Shown here piece by piece: positions 44,141 to 60,157 of a stretch of DNA of 64,000 nucleotides (the stretch's first letter is position 1; each line of letters begins with the position of its first letter). The DNA is from Dermatophagoides farinae (Eukaryota > Arthropoda > Arachnida > Sarcoptiformes > Pyroglyphidae), in assembly GCF_024713945.1 (NCBI RefSeq), contig NC_134681.1:3387501-3451500 (forward strand), given 5' to 3'. The notes beneath the pieces were generated by a model. It was not told the DNA's origin, searched no databases, and worked only from the letters and a program-made list of their open reading frames with translations. The position numbers and the translations under genes were made by a program.

Positions 44141-45350
44141 CTAATTATCGGCCTTTGCATCACTAGTGCTAGTGCTGGTATTCTGTGGTGTTCGTTTGTT
44201 GGCCAAGAAATCCTGTAAAGCAGCTGCATTTTTTGCTATAAACGATCTTTCATCATCGAGCACTATATCAGCCATCACATCATTGACCGTAAGAGTTTGG
44301 ACAGCTTGGTTTTTTTTACTACTAACGGGTTCCATTTTGACTGCCGGTTTACTCACCACCCGTTGAACGGTATCCATTGGCTGTTCATCTTCGTCCATTG
44401 ATTGTCGACTTATCAAAGAAAGATTGATTGATTGATTAGTTCAATGAAAAACAACAACAAAAGGCTCACCGAATCGTATAAGGTCGATCACCGGATGAAG
44501 AAAAATAAAACGGATATGAGTATAACTTTTTGACAGAGAGTGCTTGGTCATCATTGTATGCTCGATCTTTGTTGGCATTCTCGTGGTCGCCATGAGGACT
44601 GAGACCAGCTGAGCGAATAAACTGATCAAGAACTTGATGCACATCCAGCGTACCTGGCTGATTACCGTACGGTTTACTGTTGAACGTGTTCGCCTGGCTA
44701 GGATTCGCGTGGAATGTGTAAGGCGATGTACCGATTTGACCACCTTGGTTCGGATAATAGTAGCTAGCCTTTTGAACCGATTCATCTGGCTGAATAGCCT
44801 GCGAATTTTGATAGCCATTGTTATTCGGATTGCCTCTCTGATAATCAGGCTGATGTTGATGTTGATATTGATTCGATGAAGATGGATAGTAATTGTTCGT
44901 TGGCTGACGCAACGGATATTCCTGGTAGTCTATCTGATTTGCATTGTTCACCGAAGAAGACTCACCGTACATTTGGGGTTCATATTGGCCATACTGATTT
45001 CCTGATTGGCTAAGCTGATAGATTGGATAATAGTTAGAGGCTTGAGGCAACACGTAGTCCTGATTCATAGAATTAGGATATATAGACGATTGTTGCTGAT
45101 ATGGCATCTATTCAACAACAACAACAACAAAAGCAACAGGACAGAAAAAAGGATGGATTAAACACAGACAAAAGACAAAAGGAACAGAACAGAATCTTAC
45201 GTAATTGACTTTTTTGCGAATATTCCAGAATCGTTTGAAGAAATCAGAAAGGCCACGTTTATTACGAACAAATTGATCAGCACTAATATGATCTGTGGTC
45301 AGCGTAATGATAGCGACAGCTATCAGGGTGGCCATCACCATTGAATGCAT
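44141..45350 (-). CDS. Secreted Tyr/Gln/Asn-rich protein with a dibasic cleavage site
   Basis: Three exons join in frame: 45350-45201, 45107-44470 and 44408-44141, giving 351 residues. A signal peptide (MHSMVMATLIAVAIITLTTD, then HISA) is followed by DQFVRNKR, a furin-type site, and a cationic amphipathic segment GLSDFFKRFWNIRKK. The middle exon is low-complexity (Tyr, Gln, Asn, Ser, Pro) with motifs such as QASNYYPIYQL and NNYYPSSSNQYQHQ, like structural cuticle, silk or chorion-type secreted proteins. The last third is more polar and ordered, with VDGQ-free segments such as VNDVMADIVLDDERSFIAKN. No known domain is recognised. Splice phases support a real gene. Confidence 0.75.
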
Positions 45351-47657
45351 CTGTTTCTAATATAGAAAAATAAAAAAGACATCTTCTCCATGAGAAACCT
45401 AATTCAATGTGATTGTGCCAAATGGGCCAAATATATGTTTACCATTTTTGGCAAGGGCAAATGAATCGAATCGATCTACAAATTGAGAACGAACGAACAA
45501 ACTGATTTTCGATTTTATTGGTCTTCTATTTTGATGGCTGTTGTCGTGTCGAGCACAGGTCATTCAATGTCCAGTCGATTGGTTGGTAGCTCAGATTTTT
45601 TTTTCGTTATTATCAGATCGATCCTTTTCATCAATGGTAACTTTCATCAATAACGGAAACACACACACATACAAAGAGCGAGAGAGAGAGAGAGAGTGGA
45701 GAAGAGAACACTATGATGAACACTATGGTTACACCAATATGAAATTTCATAAGCCCGCTAGTGTTACACACGCTCACATACACACACACACACACACATA
45801 TGCAATCGCAGCAAAGTTGATGATTGGGTTGATTTGGTGCCTGTGCCCAATGGCCCAAAATGACGTTCAGAATTTGAAATTTTTTTCAAGCTTTTGGAAT
45901 TAACCACACGCGCACGTATAGCAAGTGTTATGGTTTTTTTTTGTGTGTGTTACGATACGGTTGGTTACTTCTTGCAAATAATCTGAACAAACAATGGTGG
46001 CGACTGATGTTCGATGGCCATCGATTTCAACTTTGATAAGTGCTAGTGCTTTTTTAATTTTCTCGATTCTCTCTCTCTTTATTCTACAATCTTAGATCAC
46101 TAACCAATCTTTTTTCACAATCTTCGCTCCCTCTCTCTCTCTCACATACACACATACACATAATGTCCTTGCTTCTCTTTCTCTCTTTCTAAAGTTGAGT
46201 GGTAGAGTACTGGTCATTGGTATCAAATGGTAGTTGGAGAATCCAGTTTTTGGCTTCAGGTTTGGTTCGACCAGCAATCGACCAGAGAGCACTGTGCTTG
46301 GCACAAATGTTTTTTGGCTGAAAAGAAGGCATCGTTGATTGCTCTGGACGAATCGATCTAATCGGATCGGACAAAGCCTGGCTAGCTGTTTATCACATCG
46401 GATGATGAACAATTTTCCGCTTCACATGATCCGGTAGCCACAATTGGTTGTTTTTGGGGCCAATCACGGCAATTATAGAAAGCAATTAACCTGAGGCCAT
46501 TCGATTTCGATGAACAATCCAATCATCAATTGTTTCAGGTAATTGGCCCTCCAACAATGGAAATGAGCCACATTATGCTTGCTCAATCAGCTAAGACGAA
46601 AATCTTCTAGATTCAGTTTATAAAAAGGTCGATGGACGAATGACCGGATGCCGGCCATCAATAGTAGTACAATGATGGCTATCATTGACACAAATTCGAT
46701 ACGTTCGACTGCTATAAATGGGCCAACCGATCGATATAGCGCCAATCAGATTTAGTTTTCGGTTCGTTGCTCGAAATCGACCTTAATCGTGGCATTGTCC
46801 GAAATGGGTTCACCATAATGCTCACAATGGTCATTCAGAAAAAGACCGACCTGTTTTGTTTGTTTGTTTGTCTGTGTTGTGTCGGGGCCAATCAATCATC
46901 ATGTTGAGAGGGACAAGTCGAAAAAAATTTAACAAAAATACTCGATGATGATGTTCAACCTGCTCAAATTGGTTAGGTTATCCGGCGACTGTTCTCATAC
47001 TAAAGTTGACCGTGATTGCCTGGACAACCAGTCCAGCTCTAGTAGTCACATTCATTTATTCATCATGTTTATCATCGATAATATCGTGTGGCTGTATATC
47101 GATAGTTCGGCTAGGTCATCATCATCATCATCATCATCATCATCGTCGGTAGCTTCTCGAATAGCATCAATCGAGTTTACCTATATTATAACTAGCTCAA
47201 GAATGAGGAAGCTTTACATTAGTGTGTGTGTGTGTCGGTGGATGTCAAGTTAAAGTTGCAAAAAAAAAAATTTACGAAACGAAAGTCAAGAAAATTTTTT
47301 GTTGTTGCAAGCCGGTAACCAACTGTAAATAAACGAGAATAGAGATATTTTGTTTCAATTAAAACGCAGGAGAAAAAAACAATAGACTCTTACCGGTGTC
47401 AATTATCAAACAATGGAAAAAAAATTTGTTGAAAAAAAATCACAGCTTTTTTTAGCGAAAAAGAAAAAAAAACCACAACAATTTCTACAGTATTGAAAAT
47501 CACTCATTTCATGACCGAAAAGAAAATTGAAAAAAAAACAAAAAAAAAAACTCATCACCATTTTTGAAGTTGTAATACACGTATTGTATTGCTTGGAGTT
47601 TTTATCATCATCTTTTCACTTTGAGTGTGCAATCGAATGATTCAATATGACAAACAT
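45351..47657. other. Intergenic region with an orphan TATA box
   Basis: No gene recognised. It holds AG and CA tracts (45674-45696, 46133-46160), an ATC/TCA run (47116-47146) and a comparatively complex stretch at 46000-46900. Within the latter, TATAAAAAGG at 46619-46628 (+) is followed 44 nt later by ATG ATG and a 27-codon frame ending at 46755. The upstream region of the Tyr/Gln-rich gene lies at its left end. Confidence 0.5.
46619..46628 (+). promoter_or_regulatory. Orphan TATA-box-like element
   Basis: TATAAAAAGG is a near-ideal TATA box. A start about 30 nt downstream would give a short leader before ATGATG at 46672, whose frame reads 27 residues (MMAIIDTNSIRSTAINGPTD and on) to TAG at 46755. 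No downstream exon is identifiable, so it may be fortuitous or belong to an unrecognised short transcript. Confidence 0.3.
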
Positions 47658-47729
47658 TTTATTATTCAAGACTTTTTTTCAGACAAAAAAAACAAAAACA
47701 TCAATCAATTTTTCATTTTTTTTAATCAA

Positions 47730-49556
47730 TTAATTACGTCTACGTACACCTACATAGACAGGAACCGTTTTCATCAGCACAAAACTATTCTCTATACGAA
47801 GTTCATTTGGAGTTTCTGGTGTTTTAAAGAATGAAAATTGACTAATTATTTGTGCTAGACCTAATTTTGCTTCGGACAAAGCGAATCGCATTCCAATACA
47901 ATTTCTGGGCCCACCACCAAACGGTAAATATGTATATGGTACAATTTTGTGACGATTTTCGGGCATAAAACGTTCTGGATTGTAGCGATCAGGTTCGGGA
48001 TAGTATTTTGGATTATGATGGATAGCGTATACCGGAATACGGACCATTCCTCCTTTTTTCAACGTATAATTACATTCCGGTATATGATAAGGTTCAGCAG
48101 CAATTCGTGTGAGTGCTACAGCCGGTGAATGATGTCGAAGTGTTTCGGAGATAACAGCATCAATGTATGGCATTCGCATAACGTGTTCGTAATCCAGTTT
48201 TTCGCCTTTATCCAATACAGCACGTACTTCTTCATAGAGTTTGTCCTGTATTTCTGGATATTTTGCCAATTCATACAAACAGAATGTTAGGGTTGAAGCA
48301 GTCGTTTCATAACCGGCCAAAAAGAAAACAAAACATTGTGCCACAATTTCTTCTTCACTTAGATATTTGGAACCAATAATGTCTTTGAGAATCATTTCCT
48401 CTTGTCGTTTTTCTTCTTCGCCTATTTGGATACAAAAGAACATTCACTGATAATCCGTATAAACAAACGTCAAATGTCGTTGTTACCACTTACCCACATT
48501 GACGTGATGTGAATCAAACTTGTCTTCTTCGTCGCTAAACTGTCCAGTTTTATGTTCGGCTTTCACCATCAACTGAAGCATATCATCAAATTTAAGATCA
48601 GGATTGTTACGTCGTTGACGAATCAAATGATAAGAGATATCATTGAAAAATCTTGAAGAATCATTCCTGAAGAATGGAGCACGAATATTCCGTAAAAAAT
48701 CTTGCAGCCACTGTGGCAACAAAAAACGCGACAAACCAGCAACAATATTCAATTCGAATATGGAACGGGCATTTTTGACAAATTGATTATCCTTATCATG
48801 GTGGGCATTGGTTTCCGTAGCAAATGCACATTTGGCAATCACGTCCATTGTGAAGTTACCCATTACATCATGTACCTTGAATGATTTTTTCTGATCGACA
48901 AGCCGATCTAATGCATTCACAAGTGATTCAATACATTGAGACATTAGGCCTTCCATTTTACGTAATTTGGATGTAGTGAAACATTGGTGACAAAATCGAT
49001 CGAATTCGTTTCCAATTATCATCACAAGCAGAAGCTAGATTCTGGGAAGCTATATTGCTTGATTTAATCGGTGCATTACGATTACGAAATAGATGAAAGT
49101 CCTGAACAAGAATACGTTTGATAATTGCCGGATCAGCCACAACAAGTGCTGGTTCAAGTCCACGATAAATTCTGTACAGAATCAGACAATCAAAATTGAT
49201 TCATTCATTCATATAAAGAATAACGTTACCCATAAATTTCGCCAAATTGTTTCTGAAATTCCAATTGCATCAAAGGTTGCGGTTTAGACAATGAAAACAT
49301 ATTTCCAATAATTGGTGTCGGTTTTGGGCCAGGAATACCTTGCCGTTTCCAATAGCCAAATCGATATCGTGAATAGCTAATCAAGAAAAATGAGGTAATT
49401 TTTTTTTTGTACAACACACAAGAACACAGTTTTTTTTTGGTATACTCACATGTAATAAAAGAATGGTATCGATATGACTGTTATAAGAATGGAATTACCT
49501 AGCCAATAGCTAGGATTCAATTCCATCAAGAAAAATCGGTAGCTTGATGATTCCAT
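47730..49556 (-). CDS. Cytochrome P450, CYP3 clan, with a one-base frame disruption
   Basis: Microsomal haem monooxygenase, likely for xenobiotics or lipophilic endobiotics. Exons: 49556-49450, 49376-49230, 49171-48494 and 48421-47730. The N-terminus is a membrane anchor (SILITVISIPFFYYM), followed by the basic/Pro hinge YRFGYWKRQGIPGPKP. Key motifs are NWKRIRSILSPMF (C-helix), AGYETTAS (I-helix oxygen site), ETLR (ExxR), PERF and FGGGPRNCIGMRFAL, with the haem-ligand Cys at about 485 of 540. This set resembles CYP3A-like enzymes. The summed exons are 1624 nt, one base too many. The frame breaks near 48979-48981, where SPMF continues as TTSKLRKMEG only in the next frame, at a short A/T run. 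It is otherwise intact: either a consensus error, a polymorphism or a very young pseudogene. AATAAA (minus) lies at 47663-47658. Confidence 0.92.
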
Positions 49557-49593
49557 TTTTGATGTTTAGTTTCAATGTCTGTCGATTGATCGA

Positions 49594-49599
49594 TTTATA
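49594..49599 (-). promoter_or_regulatory. Possible TATA box of the P450 gene
   Basis: TATAAA on the minus strand, 38 bp upstream of the P450 start codon. This would imply a very short 5' leader of roughly ten bases. Position is plausible, but TATAAA is frequent in AT-rich DNA. Confidence 0.3.
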
Positions 49600-49996
49600 T
49601 GCAGTGTAATGCAAATAACAAAAAAATTGTTATTTTCGATTCAACCACAAGTGTCTTGTGATTGCCATATATAATAATATAATATTAGCCCCATTTATCA
49701 ATCAATACAGATCAATTATCTAATCAATCAATCAATCAGGCAATACAATGAAAGCATCGTTGTTGAGTGATGTACTAAATATATCAAACATTTTGTACAG
49801 TGCAAAAAAAATATCAAATTTTCACACAGCACACAGAAAAATGAGTCATGAAATAGTCTGATTTTAATCGAAAAAATCATGAAATAGCATGATTTTTTTC
49901 TAAAAATCAAGAAATAGTTAGACCTAGGTGCAATTGAGAAATAGTTCGACTTTTAGTCAAACTATTTCATGACTATTTTTCACATTCGAATTATTT

Positions 49997-50252
49997 CATG
50001 ACTGATGGTCAAGAAATTTCTTAACTTTTATTCGAATTATTTTCAGTCTAAATATTTCCTGACTTTTTTACACAGTTAAATTATTTCTAGACTTTTCTAC
50101 CCAGTCAACTTATTTCATGACTGATGGTCAAGAAATTTCTTGACTTTTATTAGAATTATTTTCAGTCAAAATATTTTATGACTATTTTCATAGTCGACTT
50201 ATTACATGACTGATGGTCAAGAAATTTCTTGACTTTTATTAGAATTATTTTA
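49997..50252. repeat. Three ~48-bp direct repeats containing an 18-bp palindrome
   Basis: Copies start at 49997, 50116 and 50205 and read CATGACTGATGGTCAAGAAA onward to GAATTATTTT. Copies two and three contain GTCAAGAAATTTCTTGAC, a perfect palindrome; copy one has one change in it. They are part of the left arm of the foldback-like element. Confidence 0.85.
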
Positions 50253-51069
50253 GTCATACACACAACAAAATGAGTCATGAAATAGTCTGACTAAAAGTCA
50301 AGCTATTTCTCGTTTGATACTAGGTCTAACTATTTCATGACTATTCAAAATCAAAAAAATAGCTTTTCTACCCATTCAAATTTTGAATCCATGCATTTTT
50401 TGAATTTCTAATTGAATTTTTCCAAGTCAAAAAATAGCTTAACTTAGTGTCAAATTTATTATTTATGCAATATAATACGATGAACTTTACATTATCATCG
50501 TAATATGTTCGCAGCTATGATTGGGGATTGGACACTATTGATAAATTTCAAAATAAAGCTTTATTGATCAAGTATACGCAGATCATAGATCCAACATACT
50601 CGATGGATAACGATAATTTAGGATGGGTTTAAATACTAGATTATAATCAATTAGAAACATTAATCAGGTTATAACATTCATCAAATCAAAGTCAAATATT
50701 CCATTTATGATATTCAAACAATTATGTTTGGATTTCAAATTTTTCATTTATATTATTAAATATAAATTTTTATTGAATCCTGAATGATCCCCGTGTTGTG
50801 AAACGGTAGTGCTGATGGCAAATACACGTCCAACATTCAGTTAATCGAATTAAATCTCAAATTCTATATTTCATGTTTTTTATTGTTCAATGTTCGATTA
50901 TATTATTCACATTTGTGATTAGTCGATGTAATATACCATTGATTAATGAACAACGCGATTTTATACTTTTTTACTAAACTTTGTTAGTCTTTGGTTGTTT
51001 GGTAATTTCAGAAGATAGATATTGTCACATTTATTATTTAACGGATTTTTGGTTTTGTGATACATCGAC

Positions 51070-51236
51070 TAAAGTAAGATTATGAATCTGATTCCTGAAG
51101 ACTTGAAACAGTGAGTAAAACAAAAACACTTGCATCCTATTTTCATTCTAATTGTTTGTCTTAGAAATGCATCCAGAAAAAGATTCGAAACAGATATTCT
51201 GTTCTGGCGAGGAAATACAGGAGCCAACACAATAAT
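51070..51236 (+). other. Exon-like fragments inside the foldback element
   Basis: ATG at 51082 opens MNLIPEDLKQ, interrupted by GTGAGT and, about 55 nt later, TTGTCTTAG. Joining these would continue as MHPEKDSKQIFCSGEEIQEP and TQ to a stop near 51234. A separate open piece to the left (about 50513-50633) follows a CAG acceptor-like site and reads YDWGLDTIDKFQNKALLIKY and on. No family recognised. They may be remnants of captured host exons or of a degenerate element gene, or chance. Confidence 0.25.
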
Positions 51237-51411
51237 TTGGAAAGAAAAAAACAAAAAATGTCAATAATAAAATGCAAAAAAACACATCGAATGCTATTAT
51301 AATTTTTACTATTTTATTATTATTATTATTATTTTATCATTATTAAAATTTGGTATTATTTTTATTAAAATTGTCTGAACATTTTATGACTTGATTAGTC
51401 AAAATATTTCA

Positions 51412-51670
51412 TGATAAAAAGTCAAGCTATTTGATAATTGGGGTAGTCAATTTATTTCATGACTTCTAGTCCAGCTATTTCATGATTAGGGTAGTCAACT
51501 TATTTCATGATAAAAAGTCAAGCTATTTGATAATTGGGGTAGTCAATTTATTTCATGACTTCTAGTCCAGCTATTTCATGATTAGGGTAGTCAACTTATT
51601 TCATGACTTCTAGTCCAGCTATTTCATGATTAGGGTAGTCAACTTATTTCATGATAAAAAGTCAAGCTAT
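51412..51670. repeat. ~96-bp tandem repeat in the right arm of the foldback-like element
   Basis: Units beginning TTGATAATTGGGGTAGTCAA recur at 51431 and 51527 (96 bp apart). Each unit contains half-units of about 48 bp: GTAGTCAACTTATTTCATGA alternating with TTCTAGTCCAGCTATTTCAT. A partial extra half-unit follows before 51670. The array precedes the right terminal repeat. Confidence 0.8.
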
Positions 51671-51769
51671 TTTTTGATTATGAATAGTCATGAAATAGCT
51701 TGAAGTAGGTGCAAACGAGAAATAGCTTGACTTTTAGTCAAACTATTTCATGACTCATTTTCCTGTGTG

Positions 51770-53800
51770 AGTCTAGTATATGAAAGAAATTTTTTTTGTT
51801 TGTCAATACCATGATGTCGTCCAATTTTATCTGAATTTGCAAATCAAACATTCGATAGGAAATGATCAATGATGATCGTAGATGCCAAAAAGAGAGAAAG
51901 AAAAAAAAATATGAACCGAAAAGTAAAAAAAAATAACACAAATATCCACCATTAGATGGCGATATATTTGTCATTTTACAAGTGATGAAAAAAAAATTTC
52001 TGAAATACATTATTTTGAATGCAGTGTGTGTGTGTATTTTTTTTTCACTTGGAAAATAATGTGGACCAAGTAAAATGGTAGTTGTTGTTGTTGTTTGAGT
52101 GAGTGATTAATTGTCATTCTGTGAAAAATAACGGTGACAATTGCCGGTGTGTGTGTGTAATTGTAATTGTCCTTTTCACTTACAAATTGTCGTCGTCGTC
52201 GTCATTTGGGTGATCAGGGTCATAACATATATACATAGATGAAAAACAACCAAATTACGTTGTGATTACGATCAAACATGGTTTTTTTTCTTGTCAATCG
52301 ATGGTGAAGGACAACACCATCACCACCACCACCAACAAATATATAAAGAAGATAAATAGCATCGTACAGGAGAAAACAAAAACAATCTTGTAGAACACAA
52401 GCTAAACAAAAAAAAAAAAATAGTGTACCTACCTGGATTGTAATAGTTTGTTGTTAATCAATTTTTGTTTTCAGTTTCGTTCGTTTGCTCGTTCGGTTTG
52501 TCATTGTTTTTCGTCTCTGAGTCAATGATTATTGACACAAAACGACCAATCATCATCATCTACTTTAAGCTTTACTGGAAAGAAACAACAACAACAACAA
52601 CAACAACAACAAAAAACGCGCGACATTTTTTTTCCATCTCTCGCTCTCTCTTTTTCTCTTTTAATCGATTGATCTTTCACGTTCACATTGTAATGTTTGC
52701 CTTGGATTAGAACAATGAGCGATTGTCAAACTCACGCATACACACACACAAAACACTCGAAAGAAAATATTCTGGATGATGAGAGTCCGGATTTCTAATT
52801 AAAAAAAAAAAACAAAAAAAATCTGTCATCACATTATTTATTCTGAATGTGATAATGGTGAATGGAGTGAAACAAAAAAAAAACAAAAAAAGGATTCCAA
52901 ATGAACGATGTCGTAGATGAAGAGAAGAGAAGAGAATTATGGAATTATTTTCACACATCAACAAAAAAAAGGAAATGAGCTGCCTATTATAATTAACAGT
53001 AGCGCCAATTCAATCTGATTCAGATTCAAAAACAAAAAACAACGAAAAATTCTGGCATCACATCCATTTGTGCTTGTGTGTGTTTGAGCTTTTAATTAAA
53101 CTCATCATAAACAAACAAACATGCGACAACAAAAACAACAACAACAACAACAACAACCAAACCCGTTTATACCCGAATCATATAATGGAATATTCGACGA
53201 CAACGACAACAACAACAACAACAATCAACAAAGAATCCCTCGATTGCAATGATAATCATCAGAATAAGACAGAAACAAAGCAAAATATAGAATTGAAAGT
53301 TTGAAATGATGATGATGATGATTACTTGTGCTATTATAAAAAGTGAGAGAGAAAGTGACAAATAAATATCATCATCATTCACATTGATAATAGTAGTAAA
53401 CATCATGACCAAATTGTTGTTTAAAAACACTTTCTCTCTCTCTTTCTCTCTTTGTGCTCTCTTTAATGGATGTGTTGTAATTTGATGAGATCGTCTATGC
53501 AAAAAAAAAAAAAATATTTCTGTGTTGCCATCGGTGATGATTGTCATTTTGTTTTCTCCAAACGAAAAAATTAATGCAAAGAGATGAATTTCATGCGTTG
53601 TTTTCGTTGTTTTTTTTATCGTTGTTTTGAAGCCATTTTCAATCTTACAGATTGACACAAAATAGATTTTTGTTTTTTTTTAAATAAAAAAGAAAACAAA
53701 ACTTATTTATTTTATTTATATTCATTTCAAATGATTAATCAAATAAAAAACACACAGATACACAATACACATATACACACACGCATGGATTGTTGTTGTT
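51770..53800. other. Intergenic region between the foldback element and the RUNX 3' end
   Basis: No coding exon supportable. It holds CAA/CAG-type and CA tracts (for example 52586-52614, 53131-53157, 53203-53224), an A/T-rich repeat background, and a CTCF-like motif at 51949-51962. The right end carries minus-strand AATAAA signals near 53705-53720 and 53812-53807, serving the RUNX transcript. Confidence 0.6.
51949..51962 (+). promoter_or_regulatory. CTCF-like motif
   Basis: CCATTAGATGGCGA matches the CTCF core CCASYAGRKGGCRS at 12 of 14 positions, including the AGATGGCG heart favoured in flies. It sits between the last gene of the dense block and the RUNX gene. Binding is inferred from motif alone. 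Confidence 0.35.
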
Positions 53801-53982
53801 CTTGTGTTTATTTTTGAAATAAAAAAAATTTTTTTTTTTACGTGTGTTTCATTCATTCACTCTTGTTTGGCTTCGGGCACATCATCACATCATACCCTTA
53901 AGTTTTTTTAGCGATTGCAATTTGGATTCCAGCTTTGGCCTTTTATTCTTTCTCTAGGTTTTTTTTTGTTGTTGTTTGTTTG

Positions 53983-60068
<6,086 letters not shown>

Positions 60069-60129
60069 TTACTAAAATAAAAGTTGAAATTACAAAGTTT
60101 GTGACAACAACAACAACACGGATATTCGA

Positions 60130-60157
60130 TTCCAATCAGCAGCGGCTGCTGTTGGAA
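60130..60157. repeat. Bulged inverted repeat in the RUNX intron
   Basis: TTCCAA, one unpaired T, CAGCAGC, a central G, then GCTGCTG and TTGGAA. The arms are complementary over 13 bases apart from the bulge. Partly explained by a CAG/CTG motif. Confidence 0.6.

Larger units (their letters stand above)
49830..51769. mobile_element. Foldback-like inverted-repeat element, non-autonomous, family unknown
   Basis: The right end (51769 leftwards on the minus strand) begins CACACAGGAAAATGAGTCAT and continues GAAATAGT. The same sequence, with few changes, begins at 49830 (CACACAGAAAAATGAGTCAT) and again at 50259 (CACACAACAAAATGAGTCAT). The 50259 copy matches the reverse complement of the right end for well over 100 bp, so 50259-51769 looks like one element with long terminal inverted repeats, preceded by an extra diverged terminus at 49830-50258. 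The subterminal parts are built from dozens of copies of a TCATGAAATA / TATTTCATGA core. The ~1 kb centre (about 50.4-51.37 kb) is unrelated to the repeats. No transposase or reverse transcriptase is visible, and no clear target-site duplication. Confidence 0.7.

Noticed and set aside
46092-46412. 106-residue minus-strand open frame in the intergenic region
   Set aside because: Part is of ordinary complexity, but there is no recognisable domain, and an AG-tract translation makes up its C-terminal end. Not enough to call a gene.
50259-51769. Retroviral or LTR-retrotransposon identity for the repeat element
   Set aside because: The ends are inverted rather than direct, there is no primer-binding site or polypurine tract, and no gag/pol-like frame.
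53167-53658. 163-residue minus-strand open frame downstream of RUNX
   Set aside because: Simple-repeat translation (Cys, Leu-Ser, Ile runs), and it lies in the 3' flank of RUNX.
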